Positions 1 through 7,301 of a stretch of 18,584 nt of DNA are shown here, one piece after another. Position 1 is the stretch's first letter, and every line of letters starts with the position of its first letter. The stretch lies in assembly GCA_002726335.1 (NCBI GenBank), contig PBSR01000243.1:1-18584 (forward strand), read 5' to 3'. Origin of the DNA: Gemmatimonadaceae bacterium (GTDB taxonomy: Bacteria > Latescibacterota > UBA2968 > UBA8231). The notes under the pieces were generated by a model. That model had not been told where the DNA came from. It saw nothing but the letters and a program-made list of their open reading frames with translations, and made no database searches. The translations under genes and the position numbers were made by a program.

Positions 1-1
1 C

Positions 2-61
2 GGGCAGCGGCCTCTGGCGCAGCTGATCAAGGCTGAGATACGGGCCAAGTATCCCAAGTGA
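2..61 (+). CDS. C-terminal tail of an unidentified protein (partial)
   Basis: An open frame enters from the left edge and ends at the TGA at 59-61. Only 19 residues are visible, with a basic, helix-like end (…LIKAEIRAKYPK). The stop overlaps a GTG at 58-60 that opens the next frame (GTGA arrangement), the same stop/start overlap seen at several other junctions in this window, which supports it being a real upstream gene in the same transcription unit. Too little is present to assign a function. Confidence 0.5.
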   Translation, partial: GQRPLAQLIKAEIRAKYPK

Positions 62-1271
62 GCGCCGATCACCCCCCGGCGTCCCACCGATCCGTCCTCC
101 TGCTCCTGCTCGTGATGGGGGCCACGCGTGGCCTGACCTTCTCGCGCGGCAGTCTGAACGAGGTCGGTCTCGAGTGCTTCTCCCTCGTTCTCGTCGGCCT
201 GATGCTCACCTTGTTCGTGCGCGGCCCCTGGCAGGGCTCGAGCGCCACCCGGGGGGGGCGTGTCCCTCTGGCTGATCCTGCTGCCCTGCGCCTACTTCCT
301 CGTGTTCGGCACGAACGCTGGGCGTCATCTGCTGCACAACTCGCCGGCAGAATGGCACTCGGCGCTGCAGGTGATGACCGGCGCAACGGCTGTGTTCGCC
401 GCTCTCGCACTGGCGCTCGTCTTCCAGCGCGTCAGGGATCGGTTCACGGCGAGCCAGCAGGCGATCCTGCTGGCTGTGCCCCTTCTGCCGGTGGGCGTCC
501 TTTTCCTGCTGACTCCGATCATCACGCCGGCACCGGCCATCGACGTGTACGTGTTCCAGTCGCAGGCGGCGCAAAGTCTGCTGGCAGGCGTGAATCCGTA
601 CGAGATCGATTTCACCAGTCTCTACTCCGACAACGTGGTCTATCCCAGTGGCGCGCCCGACAGCTATCCCTACGCACCCATGTCGTTCGTCTTCGCCCTG
701 CCTTGGACTGATGTCGTATCTGCTGGCTTGCCGGCGACCGACGGCCGCACTGTGGGCGGGTGGCTTCGTCGTCGCATGCAAGCAGACGATGGTGATGCTG
801 CTGCCTCTGTTGTGGGGGCTGTGGCGACGGATCGACCGGACGCTTCTGGTACCGGTGTTTGCTGCCAGCGCGGTGACCTATGGGGTGTTCCTGCTGTGGG
901 ATGCGGGGGCTCTGTGGAACGATGTCGTCGCCTTCCACCTGCACACGCCGTTCCGCCCGACCGCCCTGACCTACTCGGCGTACATCAACTATCTCGGCGG
1001 ATCACCGCTGCCCGACTGGGTGGGGGCCATGGCCCTCGTCGTCAGCCTCACAGCTGTTACGTTCCGGATGCGCCGTGGTGGCGGCGAATCACCCTGCGAC
1101 GGCGACCGGGTCTGGCGCTTCTACGCGGGGCTCGCCTTCGCCTACCTGGTGACCTCGCTGCTCAGCAAGCATGCCTTCATGAACTACTACTACCTGGTGT
1201 ACTTCGCCCTCGTGGCGGCGCTGGTGTGGTCGCGGGTGGCGGATCGGGAGACGAGCCAGGCCGACTCGTGA
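58..1271 (+). pseudogene. Polytopic membrane protein, glycosyltransferase-87/GT-C-like, broken by two frame shifts
   Basis: The hydrophobic protein can be followed only by changing frame twice. It starts at GTG 58 (overlapping the upstream TGA) and runs with two likely membrane segments to the G8 run at 251-258. Removing one G there joins it to the second frame (…SLWLILLPCAYFLVFGTN…), which continues to about 705 and includes a YPYAPMSFVFALPW stretch. The third frame takes over near 705-715 with VVACKQTMVMLLPLLWGLW and ends at TGA 1269-1271. A 'Y-P-Y-x-P' stretch followed by a 'KQ…LPLL' helix is typical of integral-membrane sugar transferases of the DUF2029/GT87 kind. In such proteins some 50-80 residues normally separate these two elements; here almost none do, so the second break may include a deletion. 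This could be a true pseudogene or a sequencing/assembly error. The family call is tentative. Confidence 0.6.
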
Positions 1272-1308
1272 GTCTGCACCGATCAGACTCCTGCCGGCTC
1301 GCGGCACG

Positions 1309-1908
1309 CTACCGTTGGGCTTTGATCCTGGCCCACGCAGAGGGCATGACTGAGGTGTCGAGATCGACGTCGATCTCTATGGGCTCGGCAATGTAGAAGG
1401 GCACCTCGGTGCGGCCGTCCGCCAGTACGATTCGGCTTTCATGAACCGGGCTGTGATAGATGCTGATGGTCCCGGCTGTCGGTCTCTCGCATACGAGTCG
1501 GAAGCAGGCAATGCTGCCTGAGCCGCCGCGGCCCCGCCCCTTGGCCGGACCGAGAAGGGTGGAGAATTCCAGCAGTCGGTGGCCGTCCGCTATGTAGGAG
1601 GCCCCATCCTCTACCTCTTCGTTGCGCACGACGACGCCCTCCGAAAACAGATCGCCAGGCAGGAAGGGTCCTGCTGTGCTCTCTGCATGGAGCAAGCGGA
1701 AGCCATCGGCGGGTACCTGTAGAAAGACGGTGACCCCCGAAGCACTGTGACGTCCAAGATTCGTGCTCAGATCGATCAGTAGCGTATCTCCCGGCACAGC
1801 TTCGATCTCAACCTTGCCCGTGGCGTGCTCGGAGAGCCGGGCGACCTGACTGTGTACGCCCCCGACGGTGAGCAGCAGACCGAGTACGAAGGGGAGTGTT
1901 GTTCTCAT
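1309..1908 (-). CDS. Secreted protein with a cohesin-like domain
   Basis: The 199-residue protein has an N-terminal signal peptide (MRTTLPFVLGLLLTVGGVHSQ), so it is probably exported. ATG 1908 is preferred over the longer frame that starts at 1953 because it is preceded on the minus strand by AGGAGGG about eight bases upstream and begins directly with the signal sequence. The mature part is beta-rich: a 'GDTLLIDLSTN' opening, an 'LPGDLFSEG' middle and a 'GSGSIACFRLVCERP' strand match the order of elements in cohesin-type domains (GD…V.V.L, then G-G-x-G-x-(I/L)-x-x-(I/F)-x-(F/L)). No dockerin module or membrane anchor is visible. It lies 110 bp downstream of the Omp85-like gene on the same strand, so the two may be co-transcribed. 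The fold assignment is from pattern only and the ligand is unknown. Confidence 0.75.
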   Translation of the reverse strand: MRTTLPFVLGLLLTVGGVHSQVARLSEHATGKVEIEAVPGDTLLIDLSTNLGRHSASGVTVFLQVPADGFRLLHAESTAGPFLPGDLFSEGVVVRNEEVEDGASYIADGHRLLEFSTLLGPAKGRGRGGSGSIACFRLVCERPTAGTISIYHSPVHESRIVLADGRTEVPFYIAEPIEIDVDLDTSVMPSAWARIKAQR

Positions 1909-2018
1909 GGGTGTATCCCTCCTGTTCTGTCTATCGGCTGGAGTTGCCCCCAACTTGAATCTGGCTCAGAGAGAGCTTTCGATCGGACTGGATCCAGCCC
2001 AGTGGAAACCTGTGAACT

Positions 2019-3494
2019 TCAGAAATACTGTCCCAACCCAAAGGACAACTGCCACACCCCCGCTCCCAGTCCGTGAGCCACGTCCGCCCGCAACACCGGC
2101 GTGTCGTAGATCCGCGGCAGGCCGAGGCGAAGTCCCGCTCCGACAGAGGAATACAGACGCGGATCATCGTCCCAGGCGCCACCGGCATCAGCGAACAGCG
2201 CCGCACCTAGGGCCCAGTCGGGGCGATGCACGATCAGGGGGCGCAGCTCAACATTGGCAGTCAGCCGCCTCCGCCCGTCGAACCGTCGCGGCAGGTATCC
2301 GCGCAGGCCGCTGTTGCCGCCCAACAGGTACTGGCTACCCAGATCCTCGGGACGGCTCAGGGTGTCGAAGTCGAGACGCGCGGCGAGGGCGGGCTGGTAC
2401 GGCCAATCCAGCAGCCGGCCGTAGAGGGTGGCGGAACTGCTGGTGAGCAGGCTTTCGTACCCGCCGTTGGCCCAGCGCGAACGCGCCACGAACGAGCTGA
2501 ACAGATACCAACCCCCCTCGAGCTGGAACCGCGGTGACACCGATACGGAAGCGAAAGGGTAGTCGCGGTCCGAGCCGAGAGCGCTCGATGACAGGCCGGC
2601 CCGCAGCGTAAGCCAGCTGCCCGTCTGGAAATCCTCCTGGGGTCCCAGGTAGCGGATGAACCGCGCCGTAGAGTACCGCGGTTGCCACACCGTGAGCACG
2701 AGACTCGGCGTGACCCGGCGCCGGTTGCCGGGTTGATAGGTGAAGGGAGACCGGGCGCTGAAGGTGCGGTCGCTGAGAGAGAGCTGGATCCCCGGACGGA
2801 TCTTCACATCACCCCCATACGAGCGAACGAGCCAGCCGCTGGCAGCGTCGAACCGGTCCTCGTACAGCGCCGCGAGCCGGCCGCTGCTGTAGAGCCGGGT
2901 GCGGGATCCGTGGCTGCTCGCCGACAGGCCGAAGGCCCAGGGCGCCGCAAGCGAGTAGAATGGCTGCGACAGTGACAGTCCGATGGTGTGACCTTCTTCC
3001 GCCCAGCCGGCTTCCGTGGCCAGCCGCAGGCGCGTGCCGCCCAGCCGTGGATCGCCGTACTGAGTTGTGACTCGCCGCCCGGAACGCGCGTCGTCGAAGG
3101 CGGTGATCCGAGCCGTCTGGCCCAGACCGAACAGGTTGAAGTCAACGGCCACGCCACCGTAGGAGACCTCCTCGATGTCCCCGGAGAACAGCGGCGACAG
3201 GGCACGGGCGTAGAGATCGCCCACCTCGACCACGACATTCACCGATCCCGCCTGCGCCGGTTCCGTAATGATCGTCACCCGACCCAGGTAGAGCAGGCGG
3301 CGCAGGTTGCGCTCTGTCTCGTCGATGACGGCTGCATCGAGGGAGTCTCCCGCCGCGAAAAGCAGCTCCCGCCGAATGACGTCGCTGCGGGTCCGCGTGT
3401 TGCCCCGCACATCGATCGTCGAGATGATCTGAGCGTCCAGAGCGGGAGTCGCCAGCAGCAGGCAGATCAGGACCAGGGCTGGAATCCCGGCCAT
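2019..3494 (-). CDS. Omp85-family outer-membrane protein with one POTRA domain (BamA/TamA-like)
   Basis: The 491-residue protein begins with a hydrophobic signal sequence (MAGIPALVLICLLLATPALDAQ). A single POTRA-like domain follows at about residues 24-95 (I-x-x-I-D-V-R-G-N-T-R-T-R-S-D-V-I-R-R-E-L, then an amphipathic helix ending in NLRRLLYLGRV). The rest is a 16-strand-type barrel with alternating aromatic residues. Near the C terminus GGNSGLRGYLPRRF carries the (V/L)RG(F/Y) motif of the conserved lid loop L6, and the last residues are GLGQYF, a terminal Phe beta-signal. BamA normally has five POTRA domains and TamA three, so one is short. Known family roles are insertion or secretion of proteins, or lipid handling, at the outer membrane. 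An alternative start at ATG 3527 adds an acidic leader (QPDDDAQ) that would suit a signal peptide poorly; neither start has a clear ribosome site. The gene faces away from the DapA-like gene. Confidence 0.85.
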   Translation of the reverse strand: MAGIPALVLICLLLATPALDAQIISTIDVRGNTRTRSDVIRRELLFAAGDSLDAAVIDETERNLRRLLYLGRVTIITEPAQAGSVNVVVEVGDLYARALSPLFSGDIEEVSYGGVAVDFNLFGLGQTARITAFDDARSGRRVTTQYGDPRLGGTRLRLATEAGWAEEGHTIGLSLSQPFYSLAAPWAFGLSASSHGSRTRLYSSGRLAALYEDRFDAASGWLVRSYGGDVKIRPGIQLSLSDRTFSARSPFTYQPGNRRRVTPSLVLTVWQPRYSTARFIRYLGPQEDFQTGSWLTLRAGLSSSALGSDRDYPFASVSVSPRFQLEGGWYLFSSFVARSRWANGGYESLLTSSSATLYGRLLDWPYQPALAARLDFDTLSRPEDLGSQYLLGGNSGLRGYLPRRFDGRRRLTANVELRPLIVHRPDWALGAALFADAGGAWDDDPRLYSSVGAGLRLGLPRIYDTPVLRADVAHGLGAGVWQLSFGLGQYF

Positions 3495-3552
3495 CTGCGC
3501 GTCATCATCGGGTTGTGTACTTTGCATCGGACAATCTGACGGAGGCAAAGGG

Positions 3553-4461
3553 ATGATGGAAGATACCAGGATGCGAGGGCTTTTCGGGCTGCTGCCCACG
3601 CCGTACGACGACGATCTCGAGATCCACACCGAAGACCTGTGCCGGGCGGCGCAGTTCTGCTGCGACACCGGACAGCACGGCATCGTCTGGCCGGTGATGG
3701 TGGGGGAGTTCTATTTCCTCGGCGAAACCGAACGGGTCGCCAACCTCGATGCGGTGCTGGAGCGTGTCAACGGCAAGCTGCCCGTCGTCTTCGGCTGTTC
3801 GGGTGTCTCGGTGCCCCAGGTCTGCTTCTTCGCGCGCGCCGCACAGGCCGCCGGTGCCGGCTCGATCATCGCCATGGCGCCGGCCCGCACCAACCAGGCT
3901 GTCGCCATCGACATGTACAAGCGTATGGCCGACTGCTTCGAGGGACCCATCATGGTGCAGAACGCCGGAGGGTATGCGCCGCTGAAGGGAGACCAGATCG
4001 CCGCCCTCATCGAAGACGTGCCGAGCATCGAGTACGTGAAGGAGGAACGGCAGCCCGGCCCACGCCACATCACCGAGACGGCCGTCGCCGCCGGTGATCG
4101 GATCAAGACCATCTTTGGCGGCGCCGCCGGCAAGAACCTGCCGGACGAGATGCGCCGCGGCGCCGACGGCTGTATGCCGGCCTGTGAATTCGGCGATGTG
4201 CTCGCCCGCGTGACGGAGCTGTGGTGGGCGGGCGACGAGGAAAGCGCCAGGGCCCTGCACCGCCGCATCCTGCCCTTGATCAACCTGGAAAACCATAGCC
4301 TGGTGCGTTATGTCCTGCGTCGTCGTGGTGTCCTCACCTCGACGGGGGAGCGTTCCCCGGGTCCCGGTCTCGATGCCGAGGACAAGCGCGAGATCTCGTC
4401 GTTGCTGGGCGTTCTCGAGGAGGGTGACTTCGACGGCGACTATCCCTTTGGTCAGGAGTGA
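3553..4461 (+). CDS. DapA/N-acetylneuraminate-lyase superfamily protein, active site altered
   Basis: At 302 residues it has the usual length of this class-I aldolase superfamily (DHDPS, NAL, KDG aldolase and relatives), (beta/alpha)8 barrels that form a Schiff base with a keto acid. LLPTPYDDDLEIHTEDL at residues 13-29 is the standard opening strand. The Schiff-base lysine is K163 in IEYVKEER. The usual G-(T/S)-T-G-E pyruvate loop appears as VMVGE (48-52), and the usual Y-N-x-P tyrosine strand appears as MVQNAGG, with Gln136 where the catalytic Tyr is expected. It is therefore unlikely to be the lysine-pathway DapA and its substrate is unknown. GGAGG sits seven bases before ATG 3553 (a second ATG follows at 3556). 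Its TGA overlaps a GTG of the next gene, so it probably leads an operon with the hydrolase and ANKH-like genes. Confidence 0.85.
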   Translation: MMEDTRMRGLFGLLPTPYDDDLEIHTEDLCRAAQFCCDTGQHGIVWPVMVGEFYFLGETERVANLDAVLERVNGKLPVVFGCSGVSVPQVCFFARAAQAAGAGSIIAMAPARTNQAVAIDMYKRMADCFEGPIMVQNAGGYAPLKGDQIAALIEDVPSIEYVKEERQPGPRHITETAVAAGDRIKTIFGGAAGKNLPDEMRRGADGCMPACEFGDVLARVTELWWAGDEESARALHRRILPLINLENHSLVRYVLRRRGVLTSTGERSPGPGLDAEDKREISSLLGVLEEGDFDGDYPFGQE

Positions 4462-4469
4462 CAGCGGCG

Positions 4470-5921
4470 ATGGGCGCGGATCTGTTCTCGGAAGCACAGA
4501 GCTGGCTCCTGATGAACGATGGAGTACGGCTCGACGCCTCCGTGCTCCAACCCGCCGGTGACCGGCCGGATGGTGGCTGGCCGTCGGTGCTGCTCGTCCA
4601 TGGACACGGTGACACGGGGTGCAAGGTGAGCTGTCTGCCGAGGGCGCGGCAGCTGGCGACTCGCGGTTACTTGGTGGTGGCCTACAGCGTACGCGGCCAG
4701 GGTGCTTCCGAGGGATTGTCCTTTCATATGGGACCGCGGGAGATCTTCGACCTGCAGGATGTGGTGGGCTGGATGCTGCGCGAGTGCCCGGTGCACGCAC
4801 AACGACTGGCCGTCTGTGGCTCATCGCAGGGGGGCTGGCATGCCTACATGGCGGCCATCCACTGTCCGCAGGTGGCCACCGTCGTTCCCGAGAACATCTT
4901 CACCGACTTCGCCTCCTTCGTCGTGCGCCACGGCTGCCTCAATCGCTGGTTCTTCACGCGCACGATGCGTCGCCGGATCATGACGGCGGGGTTTCAGGAG
5001 CTGACGCGGCAGTGGGCGCAGGCCGGGGAGTGGGACCTGCTGCGCGCCTGGATGCACGAGCGTTCGCCGCTGAACTTCGTCGATCGCATCCGCTGCCCGG
5101 TGTTCATCGTGCACGGCTGGCACGACGTGGGCATGCCGCCCAACGAGGTCGTGGAGATGTACGAACGTGTGGAGGCACCGAAGAAGCTCTACCTCGGCGC
5201 CGGCGGTCACGACGGAATCGAAGACGAGTCGGCGAAGCAGGTGCGAGAAGACCTGGTCGATCGCTGGCTCGATCACTGGCTCAAGGGCGAGGACACGGGG
5301 ATCCTCGAAGAAGCGCCGATCACGGCGGTGCGCCGCCCCGGCTGGGAGCCTGTGGGTCTGCAGAGCCTCTCTGACAGTGAGGGGCAGCGCCGGCTGCATC
5401 TGCGCGTCGACGGCCGTCTCACCGGAACGGCACCTGATGGACCGACGTTGCCGTCGAATATCAACAACTTTCCCGTCGACCCGACGTACGGTCTGGACCG
5501 GGCTCTGCGCGATGACATGGCGGGCGTGTCGTCGGCGTTAACCCGCGAGGAGGTCGTCTTCGACAGCGATCCTGTCGATGAGGAGCTGACGATTCTCGGG
5601 TCGTCTGTGATACGGCTGCACATCCTGCCGAATCGGCCCGAGGTGCAGGTCCACGGGGAGTTGTACGATGTCTCACCCGAAGGCGAAGCGACGCTGATCA
5701 GCCGCGGACACGTGGGCACACAATCCGCCGAACCAGGCTGCCATCGAGCGATCGACATCGAGGCAGCCACGATCCACTACCAGATCGCCGCCGGCCACCG
5801 GCTCCGCCTCGTGGTGGCCAACTACAACACGACCTTTGCCTATCCGTATTTCGCCCATTCCTGCACACGCCTGTTCCATGACGACGAGCGGCCGTCGTCC
5901 GTGACATTGCCGTTGGCTTGA
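4470..5921 (+). CDS. CocE/NonD-type (X-Pro dipeptidyl-peptidase S15 family) alpha/beta hydrolase
   Basis: The 483-residue cytoplasmic protein has an N-terminal alpha/beta-hydrolase domain followed by a beta-rich C-terminal domain of the PepX_C/jelly-roll kind. The core shows VLLVHGHGDTG (oxyanion strand), YSVRGQGASEG, and the nucleophile elbow GSSQGG with Ser119. It also has HGWHD with acid Asp219 and GAGGHDG with base His247 (numbered from ATG 4470). The C-terminal part (about residues 300-483) includes V-H-G-E-L-Y-D-V-S-P-E-G and GHRLRLVVANYN, typical of the S15/CocE jelly roll. Family members cleave esters, amides or acyl-prolines; the substrate cannot be read from sequence. I chose ATG 4470 because AGGAG lies 11 bases upstream, whereas GTG 4458, which overlaps the previous stop, has no ribosome site of its own. 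The stop overlaps the TTG start of the ANKH-like gene. Confidence 0.85.
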   Translation: MGADLFSEAQSWLLMNDGVRLDASVLQPAGDRPDGGWPSVLLVHGHGDTGCKVSCLPRARQLATRGYLVVAYSVRGQGASEGLSFHMGPREIFDLQDVVGWMLRECPVHAQRLAVCGSSQGGWHAYMAAIHCPQVATVVPENIFTDFASFVVRHGCLNRWFFTRTMRRRIMTAGFQELTRQWAQAGEWDLLRAWMHERSPLNFVDRIRCPVFIVHGWHDVGMPPNEVVEMYERVEAPKKLYLGAGGHDGIEDESAKQVREDLVDRWLDHWLKGEDTGILEEAPITAVRRPGWEPVGLQSLSDSEGQRRLHLRVDGRLTGTAPDGPTLPSNINNFPVDPTYGLDRALRDDMAGVSSALTREEVVFDSDPVDEELTILGSSVIRLHILPNRPEVQVHGELYDVSPEGEATLISRGHVGTQSAEPGCHRAIDIEAATIHYQIAAGHRLRLVVANYNTTFAYPYFAHSCTRLFHDDERPSSVTLPLA

Positions 5922-7255
5922 CCGCCGCCCTGCCGTACCTGCGGCTCGTCCGCTTCCTGCTGCCCCTGGTGGTGACGATGGTCATCGCCGGCCTCATGCC
6001 GCAGTTCCTGGCGGGGGGGATCGCCCGTGGCTCGCAGCCCACCGAAACCCTCGCCGCCTTTGCCCTGGCCTGGGGTCTGGCCGAGTTCCTCGCCAGTCCG
6101 CTGTCCCAGGTCCGCCAGCTGGCCCTCGTTCTGGTGCGCCATCGAGAGCAGGCCCGGCAGGTGCTGCGTTTCGTCACTGCCTGCGGCCTGCTCCTCGGCG
6201 CCATCGTCGCCCTGCTCGCCCTGACTCCGGCGGGAACCTTTGTCGTCGAAGATCTGCACAACACCTCGCCGGATCTGGGCAAGGTCGTGCGCTTCGCTTT
6301 GCTGCTGTTGATCCCGTACCCGCTGCTGGCAGCCCTGCAGCGTTGGCTGTCCGGTCTGCTGATGCGCGTGCGGCGCACCGAGATCGTCAGCGCCGGCATG
6401 CTCTGCGGCATCGGCGCGAGTCTGCTCACCGTCTTCGTTGCCGTACCCACGGCCCTGGTGCGTGACACACCGATCGCGCTGCCGCTGCTGGTGACCTACG
6501 CCGGGGTCATCACCAATATGACAGTGCTCTGGGTGGGTGCCAGACGCTACGCCCACCCCGGCCTGAGGCTTGGTGCGGACCATGGGGACAGCACCGATCT
6601 CACCTTCGCCTACCTTGGACGCTTCTTCTGGCCCCTGGCTCTGACGATGGCGATTCAGGGGCTGAGTCGTCCGGTGGTCAACCTGTTCGTCTCTCGCGGT
6701 ACTGAGGGCGAACAGGCGCTGGCGGCACTGGCCGTCGTCTACTCTCTCGCCCATCTGCCCTATGGCTGGCTGAACGAGCTGCGTTGTCTGCCGCCGGTAT
6801 TTGATGAGTACGGACCTGCAGGGTTGCGACGGATTCGCCGGTTCGCTTGCCTGTGCGGGGCCCTCTCCTTCACGACCATGGCGATCGCCTTCTGGTTTCC
6901 CACCGTGCGGGACCTGCTGCTGCTCGATCTGCTGGCGTTGAGCCCCGCCCTTGCCGATCGCTGTCACGTGCCCCTCGTCCTGTTCTCCTTCTTTCCGCTG
7001 ACCGTTGCCGCCCGTGCCTATCTCCAGGGAGTGGCTCTGAGCGAGCGCCGTACCGCGGCCCTGGCGCCGAGCGCCCCCGCCCGCATCGCCGCGATACTGC
7101 TGGTGCTCGTGCTCGTTCCCATGGCCTGGATGCCGGGAGCCACCCGCGGACTGGCGGCGCTGTTGACCGGCTTCGTCGTCGAGGCGGTCGTCGTGTGGTG
7201 GTTCGTACATGCACGGCGACCCGATTCCTTGCCGGCGCCCGGGGCGCGAACGTGA
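5918..7255 (+). CDS. ANKH-like (progressive ankylosis family) multipass membrane transporter
   Basis: The 445-residue inner-membrane protein has about twelve hydrophobic segments. It resembles the vertebrate ANKH protein over its whole length, with long near-identical stretches in the same order: RFFWPLAL…SRPVVNLFVSR (235-260), HLPYGWLNELR (279-289), PLVLFSFFP (352-360), RAYLQG (366-371), LAPS (382-385) and GATRGLAALLTGFVVE (407-422). The N-terminal YLRLVRFLLPLVVT also matches. Vertebrate ANKH mediates cellular efflux of ATP (a source of extracellular pyrophosphate), citrate and malate, and the fold is related to the MATE/MOP flippase superfamily. The bacterial substrate is unknown. The start is TTG 5918, overlapping the hydrolase TGA (TTGA), so translation is probably coupled. 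The comparison is from memory of the mammalian sequence and was not computed. Confidence 0.85.
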   Translation: MTAALPYLRLVRFLLPLVVTMVIAGLMPQFLAGGIARGSQPTETLAAFALAWGLAEFLASPLSQVRQLALVLVRHREQARQVLRFVTACGLLLGAIVALLALTPAGTFVVEDLHNTSPDLGKVVRFALLLLIPYPLLAALQRWLSGLLMRVRRTEIVSAGMLCGIGASLLTVFVAVPTALVRDTPIALPLLVTYAGVITNMTVLWVGARRYAHPGLRLGADHGDSTDLTFAYLGRFFWPLALTMAIQGLSRPVVNLFVSRGTEGEQALAALAVVYSLAHLPYGWLNELRCLPPVFDEYGPAGLRRIRRFACLCGALSFTTMAIAFWFPTVRDLLLLDLLALSPALADRCHVPLVLFSFFPLTVAARAYLQGVALSERRTAALAPSAPARIAAILLVLVLVPMAWMPGATRGLAALLTGFVVEAVVVWWFVHARRPDSLPAPGART

Positions 7256-7301
7256 TTGCACCTGTCCCGGAAAACAGACCAGCCGACGGAGGAGTCTGAG
7301 C

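Noticed and set aside
1271..1289. Hairpin AGTCTG/CAGACT between the convergent genes as a terminator
   Set aside because: The stem is only six base pairs with mixed GC content and no T tract on either side, so I do not call a terminator.
1942..1955. Inverted repeat AGTTG/CAACT upstream of the cohesin-like gene
   Set aside because: The five-base arms are too short to distinguish from chance, and no good promoter boxes accompany it.
3505..4824. Long open frame (439 codons) on the minus strand opposite the DapA-like gene
   Set aside because: It is Arg/His/Gly-rich with no recognisable domain, and it lies opposite a gene with clear family motifs. High GC content makes long antisense frames common.
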